Notes under the pieces: generated by a model | Told to the model about the DNA's origin: nothing | The model's database searches: none | Seen by the model: the letters and a program-made list of their open reading frames with translations, nothing else | From: Omphiscola glabra | Taxonomy: Eukaryota; Mollusca; Gastropoda; Lymnaeidae | Assembly (NCBI GenBank): GCA_964017045.1 | Contig: OZ024802.1 | Coordinates: forward strand, 8,303,553-8,367,552 | Direction of reading: 5' to 3' | DNA: 64,000 nucleotides | Shown here: positions 49,448 through 61,803 of the stretch, one piece after another | Layout: each line of letters opens with the position of its first letter | Numbering within the stretch: the stretch's first letter is position 1 | Made by a program: the position numbers and the translations under genes

Positions 49448-50205
49448 CACCTACGGCTACATGTAATAACTACTTCCTCATTTCACACCTACTGCCACAT
49501 TTAACACCTACGGCCACATTTAACACCTACGGCCACATTTAACACATACGGCCACATTTAACACCTACTGCCACATTTAACACCTACGACCAGATTTAAC
49601 ACCTACGGCCACATTTAACACCTACGGCCACATTTAACACCTACAGCCACATTTAACATCTAAGGCCACATTTAACACCTAATGCCACATTTAACACCTA
49701 CTGCCACATTTGATACCTACTGTCACGTTCCATCCATACTACCACATTTCACACCTACTGCCACATTTCACACCTTTTGCCACATTTAACACCTACTGCC
49801 ACATTTAACACATACTGCCATATTTAACACCTACTGCCACATTTAACACCTACTGCCACATTTAACACCTACTGCCACTTTTCCAACCTACTGCCACATT
49901 TAACACCTACTACCACATTTCACACCTACTGCCACGTTTCACCCATACTGCCATATTTCACATCTACTGCCACATTTAACACTAATTGCCACATTTCACA
50001 CCGAATGTCACATTTCACACCTACTGTCACAATTTCACACCTACTGCAACAATGCACACCTTTTGCCACATTTAACACCTACTGCCACGTTTCACCTATA
50101 CTGCCACATTTCACCCCTATTGCCACATTTAACACCTACTGCCACATTTCACACTACTGCCACATGTCACACCTACCGCCACAATTCACACGCATTGCCA
50201 CATTG
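49448..50205. repeat. 19-bp minisatellite at the start of intron 2, ~40 copies
   Basis: AACACCTACTGCCACATTT, diverged (GGCC, CATACT, TTTCAC variants). The first units lie about 12 bases past the exon 2 donor. Confidence 0.9.
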
Positions 50206-50689
50206 TCAAACTCTTTTGTGCTCTACACGTAAAACAGCTCTTACTTCTTCATCAGCCATTCATTCTGGCCAAACGAGTTCAACCACAAAGTTTTTTTTAA
50301 AATTTAGACGCTTAATAAATGTACGCTTAATCGAAGTTGACGTCATCGGTCTTGATGTCCAGAATTCAAGGCAAGCTGAAAATAAAGATCTCAAATCTTT
50401 AGTTTTATAGAATAACCCATATTTTCAATAAATTTTTTTTTTTTAAAGTTGCTCGCCTTTATCAGACGCTGCAGTGTGTATTCCAATGTTATCATTACGG
50501 ACGTCCAAGTGCTTCATTGCAAACTCGACAAATGTCAAACCATTATCTGGTCCTAGCGTCATTACATTCAGATTTTCTTTTAAACTTGAAAAACCAATTT
50601 AAAAAAAAAAATATTTGAAATAGTTTTATTTAAAACGGCCCATTTAAGCTTAACTCACTTGCCTACGACTTAAAACCATTGGGAGATGG

Positions 50690-50897
50690 AAAGGTCAGAT
50701 GATTGTTGAAGTTAAGATTGAAAGATCAGATGATTGTTGAAGTTAAGATTGAAAGGTCAGATGATTGTTGAAGTTAAGATTGAAAGGTCAGATGATTGTT
50801 GAAGTTAAGATTGAAAGGTCAGACGATTGTTGAAGTTAAGATTGAAAGGTCAGATGATTGTTGAAGTTAATATTGAAAGGTCATATGATTGTTGAAG
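50690..50897. repeat. 31-bp minisatellite in intron 2, ~6.5 copies
   Basis: GGTCAGATGATTGTTGAAGT followed by TAAGATTGAAA; nearly identical copies. Confidence 0.93.
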
Positions 50898-51065
50898 CTC
50901 TAATCACCGCCATTGAGAGCGTCATATGTCAACAACGGTTTCTGTGAAGATAAAGAAAATCAATCTTGCTTTGGTTGATTTATTATTATATATTTCTGAT
51001 TGTCTACCTTTATTGAACATGTTTATGTCTCTTTGAAAAAGAAGGAAATCAACCCGAAACGGAAT

Positions 51066-51292
51066 CGAAGAAACCGAACTTTAAACCTGCTGACGACCGA
51101 ACCCGAACTTTAACCCTGCTGACGACCGAACCCAAACTTTAACCCCGCTGACGACCGAACCCGAACTTTAACCCTGCTGACGACCGAACCCGAACTTTAA
51201 CACTGCTGACGACCGAACCCGAACTTTAACACTGCTGACGACCGAACCCGAACTTTAACACTGCTGACGACCGAAACCGAACTTTAACGCCA
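51066..51292. repeat. 29-bp minisatellite in intron 2, ~8 copies
   Basis: CTGACGACCGAACCCGAACT followed by TTAACNCTG. The same words (CTGACGACCGAACCCGA, CTGGCGACCGAACCCGAACC) occur unamplified at 52538-52592. Confidence 0.92.
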
Positions 51293-52299
51293 CAGAGTTC
51301 GAACCAACCCGAAAGTTCTTTTGCAAACCTAGCAGGCAATATTTTAAATTCGTGGCACATCACTAGGTATGTCACAAATTCTTACGACTTATGACTAGAA
51401 AATCCGATTGTAAAGTGATTTTTGTTACACAGACGTCCTTGTTTACATTGTGAAACGCGTATGAACTCTGGGCGACCCCCAAGTAGGACAACAAATAGTA
51501 TCCCTTGAGACTGATTACAAATAAATACAGTCTATAGTCAGGAGAAGTAGAAATCTTTAGAACATACGAGACGAGTCGAGGCAAGGATACAATGCCGAAC
51601 CAATTTCTGGAAGTCTCTGAAAAAGACTATAAATACGCCTATTTGAAAAAGGACTATACTGTCGCCTATATAAGGAGTGAGAGATGAGCTGATAGATATT
51701 TGCTATTTCGAATACGAGACAAAGATTTGTTTATTAATATTTACGGTATGTGTGTTTGTTTCTTCTTCAACATTGTACCGGTACAGGTTGAGTCACTAGC
51801 CTTAGTTGTTAATCTTTTGATTTTGTAAATTTAAATTAACTTAATAAATTATTATCTGTAATTAGCACTAGTATGGGTATCGTTTCTTTGTTACAGAATT
51901 TAATTAATGTTAGCGTCCTCTGTTACGTACTGTCAGACACGAGGCATAGAGTAAAATAAGAGATTACGTTCTCTATACTGATAACGGTACGTAACAGCTA
52001 ATCAAAATGATGTTGTTGGGTTTTTTTAATAATCCATTACTCAACTTCCCCCCCCCCCCCCCAAAAAAAAAAAAACACCCTTTTTCGCGTAGGCTTGATT
52101 TTGTATTAATGAGTGACAAATCAAACAACAACATTATGAGGCCGACTCGTTTCCTACCAACGCCAGAAATTCGTTCAAAAGAAACAAAATTAGATACCGT
52201 TAGGCCAATTTATTTATCAGTCAAACAAATTGTTTACAGGTGACAACACCTATATGATACCAGATATGCGTGGGTAGAGAGGCGTCATAAGGCCTCCTT

Positions 52300-52399
52300 T
52301 TTTTCATATAGGGGCGGCATTTTTGGATCAGCTGCAGGGGATTTTTCGTGGAGGGGGGCAGCGAAAATTTTGGTGGGACTAACCCTAGCCACGCCACTG
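52300..52399 (-). mobile_element. Fragment of a CAGTGGCG-ended MITE, relative of 26911
   Basis: On the minus strand it starts CAGTGGCGTGGCTAGGGTTA, and it continues with AAAATTTTCGCTG, CACGAAAAATC and CTGCAG in the same order as 26911-27050. It lies in intron 2 of the F-BAR gene. Element end not located. Confidence 0.6.
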
Positions 52400-52821
52400 C
52401 ATACAGCGTTAACAACACACCCTGATGCACCGCAATAACGGGAAGGAAAGACATGATAGAACTTATTTGTTTTAGCATGTGCCCCACTAGAGATGGGACT
52501 AGAACCGAACTCAAACCGAACACATCGAACTCGATCCTTGCTGGCGACCGAACCCGAACCAAACTGATCCCCACTGACGACCGAACCCGACCTATTAAAA
52601 AAAGGGTTCGATTTCCACACCTGACACCTTATGAGATTTAAATTTATGGAATAATGTTAAGACAGGATTCCTTCGCATCCTTGCAATGTAACTCCGGTTT
52701 TGTTCGCTAGAAACGTATCAAGTCCAAGTCAGTTAGTGCTCTCCTCGTTACCCCGTCCAAGATAATCAGGGGGCTGACTCCAGGAACCAACAATCAACGA
52801 TAAGATAGAGTGATTTAAGGC

Positions 52822-53000
52822 TTGAACCGGCAAGGTTTCGACCGGAGGCTTGAACCCGCAAGGTTTCGACCGGAGGCTTGAACCCGCAAGGTTTCGACCG
52901 GAGGCTTTAACCCGCAAGGTTTCGACCGGAGGCTTGACCACACAAGGTTTCGACCGGAGGCTTGAACCCGCAAGGTTTCGACCGGAGGCTTGAACCCGCA
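52822..53000. repeat. 28-bp minisatellite in intron 2, ~6 copies
   Basis: GGCTTGAACCCGCAAGGTTT followed by CGACCGGA. Confidence 0.93.
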
Positions 53001-53155
53001 CATTTAAAGCTTATTACTTTGAGACAACTAGGGTGATATTAACATTTAAAGAAAACTGCAACCATTTTTAATCTGTTGCTAAGTGCAATGTCATTATAAA
53101 TGTTTTTGTAATTATTTTATTACAAGTAAAGCCAGAGTCAATATTGCATCTACGC

Positions 53156-53350
53156 CAGTGGTTCTCAACATTCATAATGCCGCGACCCTTTAATATAGTT
53201 CCTCATGTCGTGGCGACCCCCAACCACAAAATTATTTTCATTGTTACTTCCTAACGGTTGAGTATATGTGTTCCCGATGGACTTAGGCGACCCCTGGGAA
53301 AGGGTCATTCGACCCCCAAACGGTCGCGACCCACAGGTTAAGAACCGCTG
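53156..53350. mobile_element. hAT-type MITE, inverted relative of 4858-5050, in intron 2
   Basis: It begins CAGTGGTTCTCAAC and ends GTTAAGAACCGCTG. Internal GGTCGCGACCCACAGG and GACTTAGGCGACC are the reverse complement of the features in 4858-5050. Flanking octamers agree at only 5 of 8 positions, so this copy is older. It sits about 150 bases upstream of exon 3. Confidence 0.82.
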
Positions 53351-53501
53351 ATGTAGGTTTCAATATTAGAATGGGAGTTGGGGGAGGGGGTTGTTTTGTA
53401 GAGCCCTTCTAGTCATTATAACATAATGACTAGTGACCTGTCAGTTTCTCTCTCCATGTCAACGCTCTACTGGCGCTAATGTTTACCTTTCATCTGCACA
53501 G

Positions 53502-53574
53502 ACCAGTCGATGCGTCCAGTTGTATCTTCAGTGCCTGGGAGTCCCTGTTGATGGAGACGGAGCTCGACGCCCAG
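53502..53574 (+). CDS. F-BAR gene, exon 3 (residues 73-97)
   Basis: This is a short exon of 73 bases: acceptor CATCTGCACAG, donor GCCCAG/GTAAAT. The first arginine codon is split with exon 2. The peptide RPVDASSCIFSAWESLL continues MET-ELDAQ. The pattern S-x-x-x-S-A-W-E-x-L-L followed by an acidic run is the conserved start of the second F-BAR helix, where an invariant-looking Trp sits in many family members (compare the S-W-A/S-W-L positions of FES and FER). The frame ends in phase 0. A 26-bp minisatellite begins about 25 bases after the donor. Confidence 0.85.
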
Positions 53575-53599
53575 GTAAATACACGTTGTGACAACTGTC

Positions 53600-54594
53600 T
53601 ATGTTTCATGTCATATGGGTTAGTCAAACCTGCATGTCATATGGGTTAGTCAAACCTGCATGTCATATGGGCAAGTCAAACCTGGATGTCATATGGGTTA
53701 GTCAAACCTGCATGTCATATGGGTTAGTCAAACCTGCATGTCATATGGGTTAGTCAAACCTGCATGTCATATGGGTTAGTCAAACCTGCATGCCATATGG
53801 GCAAGTCAAACCTGCATGTCATATGGGCAAGTCACACCTGCATGTCATATGGGCAAGTCAAACCTGCATGTCATATGGGTTATTCAAAGCTGCATGTCAT
53901 ATGTGCAAGTCAAACCTGCATGTCATATGGGCTAGTCATACCTGCATGTCATATGGGCAAGTCAATAATGCATGTCATATGGGCAAGTCAATCCTGCATG
54001 TCAAATGGGCTAGTCATACCTGCATGTCATATGGGCAAGTCAATCCTGCATGTCATATGGGCAAGTCAAACCTGCATGTCATATGGGCAAGTCAATCCTG
54101 CATGTCATATGGGAAAGTCAAACCTGCATGTCATATGGGCTAGTCATACCTGCATGTCATATGGACTAGTCAAACCTGCATGTCATATGGGCAAGTCAAA
54201 CCTGCATGTCATATGAGCAAGTCAAACCTGCATGTCATATGAGCAAGTCAATCCTGCATGTCATATGGGCAAGTCAAACCTGCATGTCATATGGGCTAGT
54301 CATACCTGCATGTCATATGGACTAGTCAAACCTGCATGTCATATGGGCAAGTCAAACCTGCATGTCATATGAGCAAGTCAAACCTGCATGTCATATGAGC
54401 AAGTCAATCCTGCATGTCATATGGGCAAGTCAAACCTGCATGTCATATGGGCTAGTCAAACCTGCATGTCATATGGGATAGTCAAACCTGCATGTCATAT
54501 GGGATAGTCAAACCTGCATGTCATATGAACTAGTCAAACCTGCATGTCATATGGGCAAGTCAAACCTGCATGTCATATGGGCAAGTCAAACATT
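53600..54594. repeat. 26-bp minisatellite at the start of intron 3, ~38 copies
   Basis: TGCATGTCATATGGGCAAGT followed by CAAACC. Variants GGGTTAG, GGGCTAG and GAGCAAG cluster. An eight-unit stretch (about 54120-54230) is repeated at about 54280-54400, showing block duplication. Confidence 0.93.
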
Positions 54595-54932
54595 TTATCA
54601 AAATAATTTCTATTACTAAACATTTTATCCAGTGGCGTAGCGAGCTTAAATCGCGCCCTGGGCACAATACCTTTTTAGCGCCCCCAATACCTTTTTAGCG
54701 CCCCCTATTCAAAAACCATACAATATTATAGTAAAATATACCATTTTGCGCCCCTTTGTGAGTAGCGCCCGGGTATGACTATTGCCCCCCCTCACTACGC
54801 CACTGATTTTATCAAAACAATTTCTATTACTAAACATGTTATCAAAATAATTTCTATTACTAAACATTTTATCAATATAATTTCTATTACTAAACATTTT
54901 ATCAATATAATTTCTATTACAAAGCATTTCTA
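54586..54932. repeat. 30-bp tandem repeat interrupted by a MITE
   Basis: AAACATTTTATCAAAATAAT followed by TTCTATTACT. About five units, the second split at ATTTTATC by the hAT MITE at 54630-54805. Confidence 0.9.
54630..54805. mobile_element. hAT-type MITE, copy 2 (176 bp), in intron 3
   Basis: Same family and orientation as 4525-4709, with the same 11-bp CAGTGGCGTAG / CTACGCCACTG termini. It is flanked by a perfect 8-bp duplication ATTTTATC (54622-54629 and 54806-54813). The target is a unit of the 30-bp AAACATTTTATC minisatellite, so the insertion is younger than that array. Confidence 0.93.
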
Positions 54933-55202
54933 TTCATAAACGTTGTTATTTTTAAAAAATTGCCTTTCGATCATTTTTCTTTCAAACAAATTAAGTGTGT
55001 GACATTTTTCCTTTCAATCAATTAATTTCCTGGAACTGACACTGATTGTAGGGACATTTGTCTGCCAAAATGTCGCTATTTATAGGTACACTAGAAACTA
55101 GAAGCTGAATATCCTCTATCTCACTCACAGTATATGATTAAAAATTGTTTCGAATAACTTGAGATTAAGATGAAATCAGTGAAAATGTCAATTGAAGCAA
55201 CT

Positions 55203-58200
55203 ACGTCTGTGTGTTAGATTGACTTGATCATCTACGTCTATATGTTAGATTGACTTGATCGTCTACGTCTATGTGTTAGATTGACTCGATCGTCTACGTC
55301 TATGTGTTAGATTGACTTGATCATCTACGTCTATGTGTTAGATTGACTCGATCGTCTACGTCTATGTGTTAGATTGACTCGATCGTCTACGTCTATGTGT
55401 TAGATTGACTTGATCATCTACGTCTATGTGTTAGATTGACTCGATCGTCTACGTCTATGTGTTAGATCGACTTGATCATCTACATCTATATGTTAGATTG
55501 ACTTGATCGTCTACGTCTATGTGTTAGATTGACTCGATCGTCTACGTCTATATGTTAGATTGACTCGATCGTCTACGTCTATGTGTTAGATTGACTCGAT
55601 CGTCTACGTCTATGTGTTAAAATGACTCGATCGTCTATTTCTGTGTTAGATTGACTCGATCGTCTACGTCTATGTGTTAGATCGACTTGATCATCTACAT
55701 CTATATGTTAGATTGACTTGATCGTCTACGTCTATGTGTTAGATTGACTTGATCCTCTACGTCTATGTGTTAGATTGACTTGATCCTCTACGTCTATGTG
55801 TTAGATTGATTTGATCGTCTACGTCTATATGTTAGATTGACTTGATCCTCTAAGTCTATGTGTTAGATTGACTCGATCGTCTACGTCTATGTGTTAGATT
55901 GACTTGATCCTCTACGTCTATGTGTTAGATTGACTTGATCCTCTACGTCTATGTGTTAGATTGACTTGATCGCCTACGTCTATATGTTAGATTGACTTGA
56001 TCCTCTAAGTCTATGTGTTTGATTGACTTGATCCTCTACGTCTATGTGTTAGATTGACTTGATCCTCTACGTCTATGTGTTAGATTGACTTGATCCTTTA
56101 TGTCTATGTGTTAGATTGACTTGATCCTCTACGTCTATGTGTTAGATTGACTTGATCCTCTACGTCTATATGTTAGATTGACTTGATCCTCTAAGTCTAT
56201 GTGTTAGATTGACTTGATCGTCTACGTCTATGTGTTAGATTGACCTGATCCTCTACATCTATGTGTTAGATTGACTCGATCGTCTACGTCTATATGTTAG
56301 ATTGACTCGATCGTCTACGTCTATGTGTTAGATTGACTCGATCGTCTACGTCTATGTGTTAGATTGACTTGATCCTCTACGTCTATGTGTTAGATTGACT
56401 TGATCCTCTACGTCTATGTGTTAGATTGACTTGATCGTCTACGTCTATATGTTAGATTGACTTGATCCTCTAAGTCTATGTGTTAGATTGACTTGATCCT
56501 CTACGTCTATGTGTTAGATTGACTTGATCCTCTACTTCTATGTGTTAGATTGACTTGATCCTCTACGTCTATGTGTTAGATTGACTTGATCCTTTACGTC
56601 TATGTGTTAGATTGACTTGATCCTCTACGTCTATGTGTTAGATTGACTTGATCCTCTAAGTCTATGTGTTAGATTGACTTGATTGTCTACGTCTATGTGT
56701 TAGATTGACTTGATTGTCTACGTCTATGTGTTAGATTGACTTGATCCTCTAAGTCTATGTGTTAGATTGACTTGATCCTCTAAGTCTATGTGTTAGATTG
56801 ACTTGATCCTCTACGTCTATGTGTTAGATTGACTTGATCCTCTAAGTCTATGTGTTAGATTGACTTGATCCTCTACGTCTATGTGTTAGATTGACTTGAT
56901 CCTCTACGTCTATGTGTTAGATTGACTTGATCCTCTAAGTCTATGTGTTAGATTGACTTGATCCTCTACGTCTATGTGTTAGATTGACTTGATTGTCTAC
57001 GTCTATGTGTTAGATTGACTTGATCGTCTACGTCTATGTGTTAGATTGACTTGATCCTCTACGTCTATGTGTTAGATTGACTTGATCCTCTACGTCTATG
57101 TGTTAGATTGACTTGATCGTCTACGTCTATATGTTAGATTGACTTGATCCTCTAAGTCTATGTGTTAGATTGACTTGATCCTCTACGTCTATGTGTTAGA
57201 TTGACTTGATCCTCTACGTCTATGTGTTAGATTGACTTGATCCTCTACGTCTATGTGTTAGATTGACTTGATCCTTTACGTCTATGTGTTAGATTGACTT
57301 GATCCTCTACGTCTATGTGTTAGATTTACTTGATCATTTACGACTATGTGTTAGATTGACTTGATCATCTACGTCTATATGTTAGATTGACTTGATCCTC
57401 TACGTCTATGTGTTAGATTGACTTGATTGTCTACGTCTATGTGTTAGATTGACTTGATCGTCTACGTCTATGTGTTAGATTGACTTGATCGTCTATGTCT
57501 ATATGCTAGATTGATTTGATCGTCTACGTCTATGTGTTAGATTGACTTGATCGTCTACGTCTATGTGTTAGAATGACTTGATCGTCTAAGTCTATATGTT
57601 AGATTGACTCGATCGTCTACCTCTATGTGTTAGATTGACTTGATCGTCTACGTATATGTGTTAGATTGACTTGATCGTCTACGTCTATATGTTAGATTGA
57701 CTCGATCGTCTACGTCTATGTGTTAGATTGACTTGATCGTCTACGTCTATGTGTTAGATTGACTTGATCGTATACGTCTATGTGTTAGATTGACTTGATC
57801 GTCTACGTCTATGTGTTAGAGTGACTTGATCGTCTACGTCTATGTGTTAGATTGACTCGATCGTCTACGTCTATGTGTTAGATTGACTTGATCGTCTACG
57901 TCTATGTGTTAGATTGACTCGATCGTCTACGTCTATGTGTTAGATTGACTTGATCGTCTACGTCTATGTGTTAGATTGACTTGATCGTCTACGTCTATAT
58001 GTTAGATTGACTCGATCGTCTACGTCTATGTGTTAGATTGACTCGATCTTCTACGTCTATGTGTTAGATTGACTTGATCGTCTACGTCTATGTGTTAGAT
58101 TGACTTGATCGTCTACGTCTATATGTTAGATTGACTTGATCGTCTACGTCTATATGTTAGATTGACTTGATCGTCTACGTCTATGTGTTAGATTGACTTG

Positions 58201-59272
58201 ATGGTCTACGTCTATGTGTTAGATTGACTTGATCGTCTACGTCTATGCGTTAGATTGACTCGATAGTCTACGTCTATATGTTAGATTGACTTGATCGTCT
58301 ACGTCTATATGTTAGATTGACTGGATCGTCTACGTCTATGTGTTAGATTGACTTGATCGTCTACGTCTATGTGTTAGATTGACTCGATCGTCTACGTCTA
58401 TATGTTAGATTGAATCGATCGTCTACGTCTATGTGTTAGATTGACTTGATCGTCTACGTCTATGTGTTAGATTGACTTGATCGTCTACGTCTATGTGTTA
58501 GATTGACTTGATCGTCTACGTCTATGTGTTAGATTGACTCGATCGTCTACGTCTATATGTTAGATTGACTTGATCGTCTACGTCTATATGTTAGATTGAC
58601 TCGATCGTCTACGTCTATGTGTTAGATTGACTTGATCGTCTACGTCTATGTGTTAGATTGACTCGATCGTCTACGTCTATATGTTAGATTGACTTGATCG
58701 TCTACGTCTATGTGTTAGATTGACTCGATCGTCTACGTCTATGTGTTAGATTGACTTGATCGTCTACGTCTATGTGTTAGATTGACTTGATAGTCTACGT
58801 CTATGTGTTAGATTGACTTGATCGTCTACGTCTATGTGTTAGATTGACTTGATCGTCTACGTCTATATGTTAGATTGACTTGATCGTCTACGTCTATGTG
58901 TTAGATTGACTTGATCGTCTACGTCTATGTGTTAGATTGACTTGATCGTCTACGTCTATATGTTAGATTGACTTGATCGTCTACGTCTATGTGTTAGATT
59001 GACTTGATCGTCTACGTCTATGTGTTAGATTGACTTGATCGTCTACGTCTATGTGTTAGATTGACTTGATCCTCTACGTCTATATGTTAGATTGACTTGA
59101 TCGTCTACGTCTATGTGTTAGATTGACTTGATCGTCGACGTCTATGTGTTAGATTGACTTGATCGTCTACGTCTATGTGTTAGATTGACTTGATCGTCTA
59201 CGTCTATGTGTTAGATTGACTTGATCGTCTACGTCTATGTGTTAGATTGACTTGATCGTCTACGTCTGTGTG
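55203..59272. repeat. 31-bp satellite in intron 3, ~131 copies (4.07 kb)
   Basis: The unit contains GATTGACTTGATCGTCTACG followed by TCTATGTGTTA. It occupies most of intron 3 of the F-BAR gene. It has sectors: GATCCTCTACG units dominate about 55740-57300 and GATCGTCTACG units dominate from about 57410 on. CTCGATCG (a PvuI-like palindrome) and TCTATATG variants are interspersed. The rare CCTTTA variant at 56095, 56591 and 57273 recurs at 496 and 682 bp, both multiples of 31. Confidence 0.96.
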
Positions 59273-59384
59273 TTAGTTTTGACATTTATGATCTGGTGTA
59301 ATTTTTCTGCTTCTCCTATTTATTAAGTTAAATTTAATTAGTTAGTCAGTGAAAAAAATTGTTAACAAAATTATCTTCTGTCAG

Positions 59385-59537
59385 GCTCACATGGACGCCG
59401 CCGGGCTACTAGTGAAGAATGTCTATCGGCCCCTACAGGAAGTGGCGTCACACAAGAACAGACAGGCGGACATGTTGTCGTCCTTCAGGGAAAATTTCGA
59501 GTCTGTTCTCAGCGAGGCCGTAAGGGAAGTAAGCCAG
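59385..59537 (+). CDS. F-BAR gene, exon 4 (residues 98-148)
   Basis: The exon has 153 bases and is symmetrical (phase 0/0): acceptor TCTTCTGTCAG, donor AGCCAG/GTGCGT. It encodes 51 residues with the F-BAR signature H-x-D/x-A-x-x-L then V-Y-R-P-L (residues 110-114). These correspond to the H-A-E-D-L...P-L segment of FES/FER and to V-x-x-P-L in other F-BAR proteins. A long charged helix follows (HKNRQADML, FRENFES). Removing it would delete part of the dimer core without shifting frame. It lies about 110 bases after the end of the 4-kb intron-3 array. Confidence 0.9.
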
Positions 59538-59637
59538 GTGCGTTCAAAAGCTACCCAGCTGAGTTGTTACATTATACAACTTATAACTCCCCTTGTTGGT
59601 GTCTCTTTTTTTTTTTGGGTTTTATTTAGTTGTTAAA

Positions 59638-60400
59638 TGTATTTAAGGAGATTGAAACACATTTTACAGTAATCCAGGCAGCCTAGGATAAACTCAACTA
59701 AGACATCAGTTTTCCTGCAACAAGCAACACTTGAATTATGTTCTCACACAAATCACTCACAATGCCTGAAAAATAAAGCAAAAACCTAATGCTTTATCGC
59801 GAAGGTAAATTTATTATCTTTAAAGGCCTCGAAACGAGCGATGGTCCTAACGGAAGTGCATTAGTCCATAGATGGGGGCAGTTCGGTGGCAGTCAAAATA
59901 TCTCTTCAACATTTATTAGAGGGAGGGGGTTGCGAACACATACGTCGTTAAAGGTTTTTTAAAAAAAAAGAATTAAAAACATTGATGGAGAATTTAGGGA
60001 ATTGGAAATGAAAAATATTGTCATTGTCTTTTCTAAAATATGATAGAACTTCAAGTCTGCTGGAAAACAAAAATACCGGATGTATTAAGTTAAAACAAGA
60101 TCTCATTCTCAACTGTCTATTTTGTTTGTTTATGAAGGTTTAAACGAGTCTTATTGAAAATGCCAGCATGTCTTCTCTGCAATGATAAGTCTGACGGTGA
60201 CTAATCAAATCTCCTTAGGTTATAGTTAATCAATGATCCTCAGATTTCATCCTAATTGTCTCCGGTTGTTTTTGTTGTTTTGTGATCGATTTTTTGGGTC
60301 TCAACTCAGAGCCAAAAGGTCACATTTGACAGCTTGTCTGGATAAAGTTTTCGAACAAAAGTTGGAGTATCCAGTATTCTCCCCCCCCCCCCTCCCACCT
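59638..60400. other. Intron 4, unique part: nothing recognised
   Basis: AT-rich DNA ending in a poly-C run (60380-60391) and a poly-A run (60404-60417) just before the next array. Confidence 0.5.
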
Positions 60401-60432
60401 TTAAAAAAAAAAAAAAAGTAAAGTCCACGCGC

Positions 60433-60962
60433 TTGATAGGTGGGTCAATGGGCGGGTCAATGGGCGGGTCAATGGGCGGGTCGATGGGTGGGTCGATGGG
60501 TGGGTCAATGGGCGGGTCAATGGGCGGGTCAATGGGTGAGTCGATGGGTGGGTCAATGGGCGGGTCAATGGGCGGGTCAATGGGTGGGTCAATGGGTGGG
60601 TCGATGGGTGAGTCAATGGGCGGGTCAATGGGCGGGTCAATGGGCGGGTCAATGGGCGGGTCAATGGGTGGGTCGATGGGTGGGTCAATGGGCGGGTCAA
60701 TGGGCGGGTCAATGGGTGGGTCGATGGGTGGGTCAATGGGCGGGTCAATGGGCGGGTCAATGGGTGGGTCAATGGGTGGGTCGATGGGTGAGTCAATGGG
60801 CGGGTCAATGGGCGGGACAATGGGCGGGTCAATGGGTGGGTCGATGGGTGGGTCAATGGGAGGGTCAATGGGCGGGTCAATGAGTGGGTCGATGGGTGGG
60901 TCGATGGGTGGGTCCATGGGTTAGTCAATGGGCGGGTCAATGGGCGGGTCAATGGGCGGGTC
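60433..60962. repeat. 12-bp minisatellite in intron 4, ~44 copies
   Basis: GGGTCAATGGGC with GGGTCGATGGGT variants. As 12 is a multiple of 3, all frames on both strands are near-free of stops (GGSM on plus, DPPI on minus); not coding. Confidence 0.94.
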
Positions 60963-61039
60963 TTCAGTAGCATGGGGACATCTTTTTTTTAAAATGCCCA
61001 ACAAATGGGAGGGGGTGCGTGAAACATTTGAGGTGATCA

Positions 61040-61112
61040 GGTGGGGCATGGTGGGGCATGGTGAGGCATGGTGGGGCATTGTGGGGCATGGTGGGGCATT
61101 GTGGGGCATTGT
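61040..61112. repeat. 10-bp tandem repeat (GGGGCATGGT), ~7 copies
   Basis: GGGGCATGGT and GGGGCATTGT units alternate. Confidence 0.88.
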
Positions 61113-61803
61113 GCAGGGAACATAATCATTTGAGGGATGTGTTGGGGAATGGGTGCACAGAAAGTTTGGAGACAATGTCGATAAACGTGTTTGAAATGTA
61201 TAATTACGACATAAGTACGTCACAAATTACATCACACGCACGGAAGGCGTACGGGTGGTACACGGTATGTCGCTGGGCTAAATGTAACTGTCGAGACATC
61301 GGGGAGATAATTGTGATAACGTTAAGCAACGGTGGTAATTAAGAAACGTTTTAGCGGTATTTTAAAAGCCTTTTGAAACCATCAGAGATCATGGATCGCA
61401 CAGATATTTTAGGTGACAGTTCATTGGAGATATTAAAAACTGTCATATCTGCAGGATAATTGTTTAACAATTTATGCATAAATATACGTACTATCTGCCA
61501 AGACAACCCCTGACCCCCCTCGCCGACCCCCCTTCCGCAACGCCACGCCATACACACCCGTAAGCAAAACCTCCAAATTCAACAACCTCGCATGCTTTAT
61601 AATAACAATTTATTGATGGCAAGGTTAGGTAACTGTTTCAGTGGTAAACGCAATGATGAATTCACAGCGTAGCTTCCCTTGGCTATACTCTACTTATAGA
61701 ATTAAATAGACACTGCTTGAGTACTCCATTTGCGCGTCAACGTGTTACCATTGACTATGAGTTGAAACAATATGCTTAGATGTACGTCTTCTTGTCTTCA
61801 CAG

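Noticed and set aside
60306..60973. Long frames on both strands (GGSM-, DPPI- and THPLTR-type repeats)
   Set aside because: They follow from a 12-bp unit without stops and lie inside an intron of the F-BAR gene.
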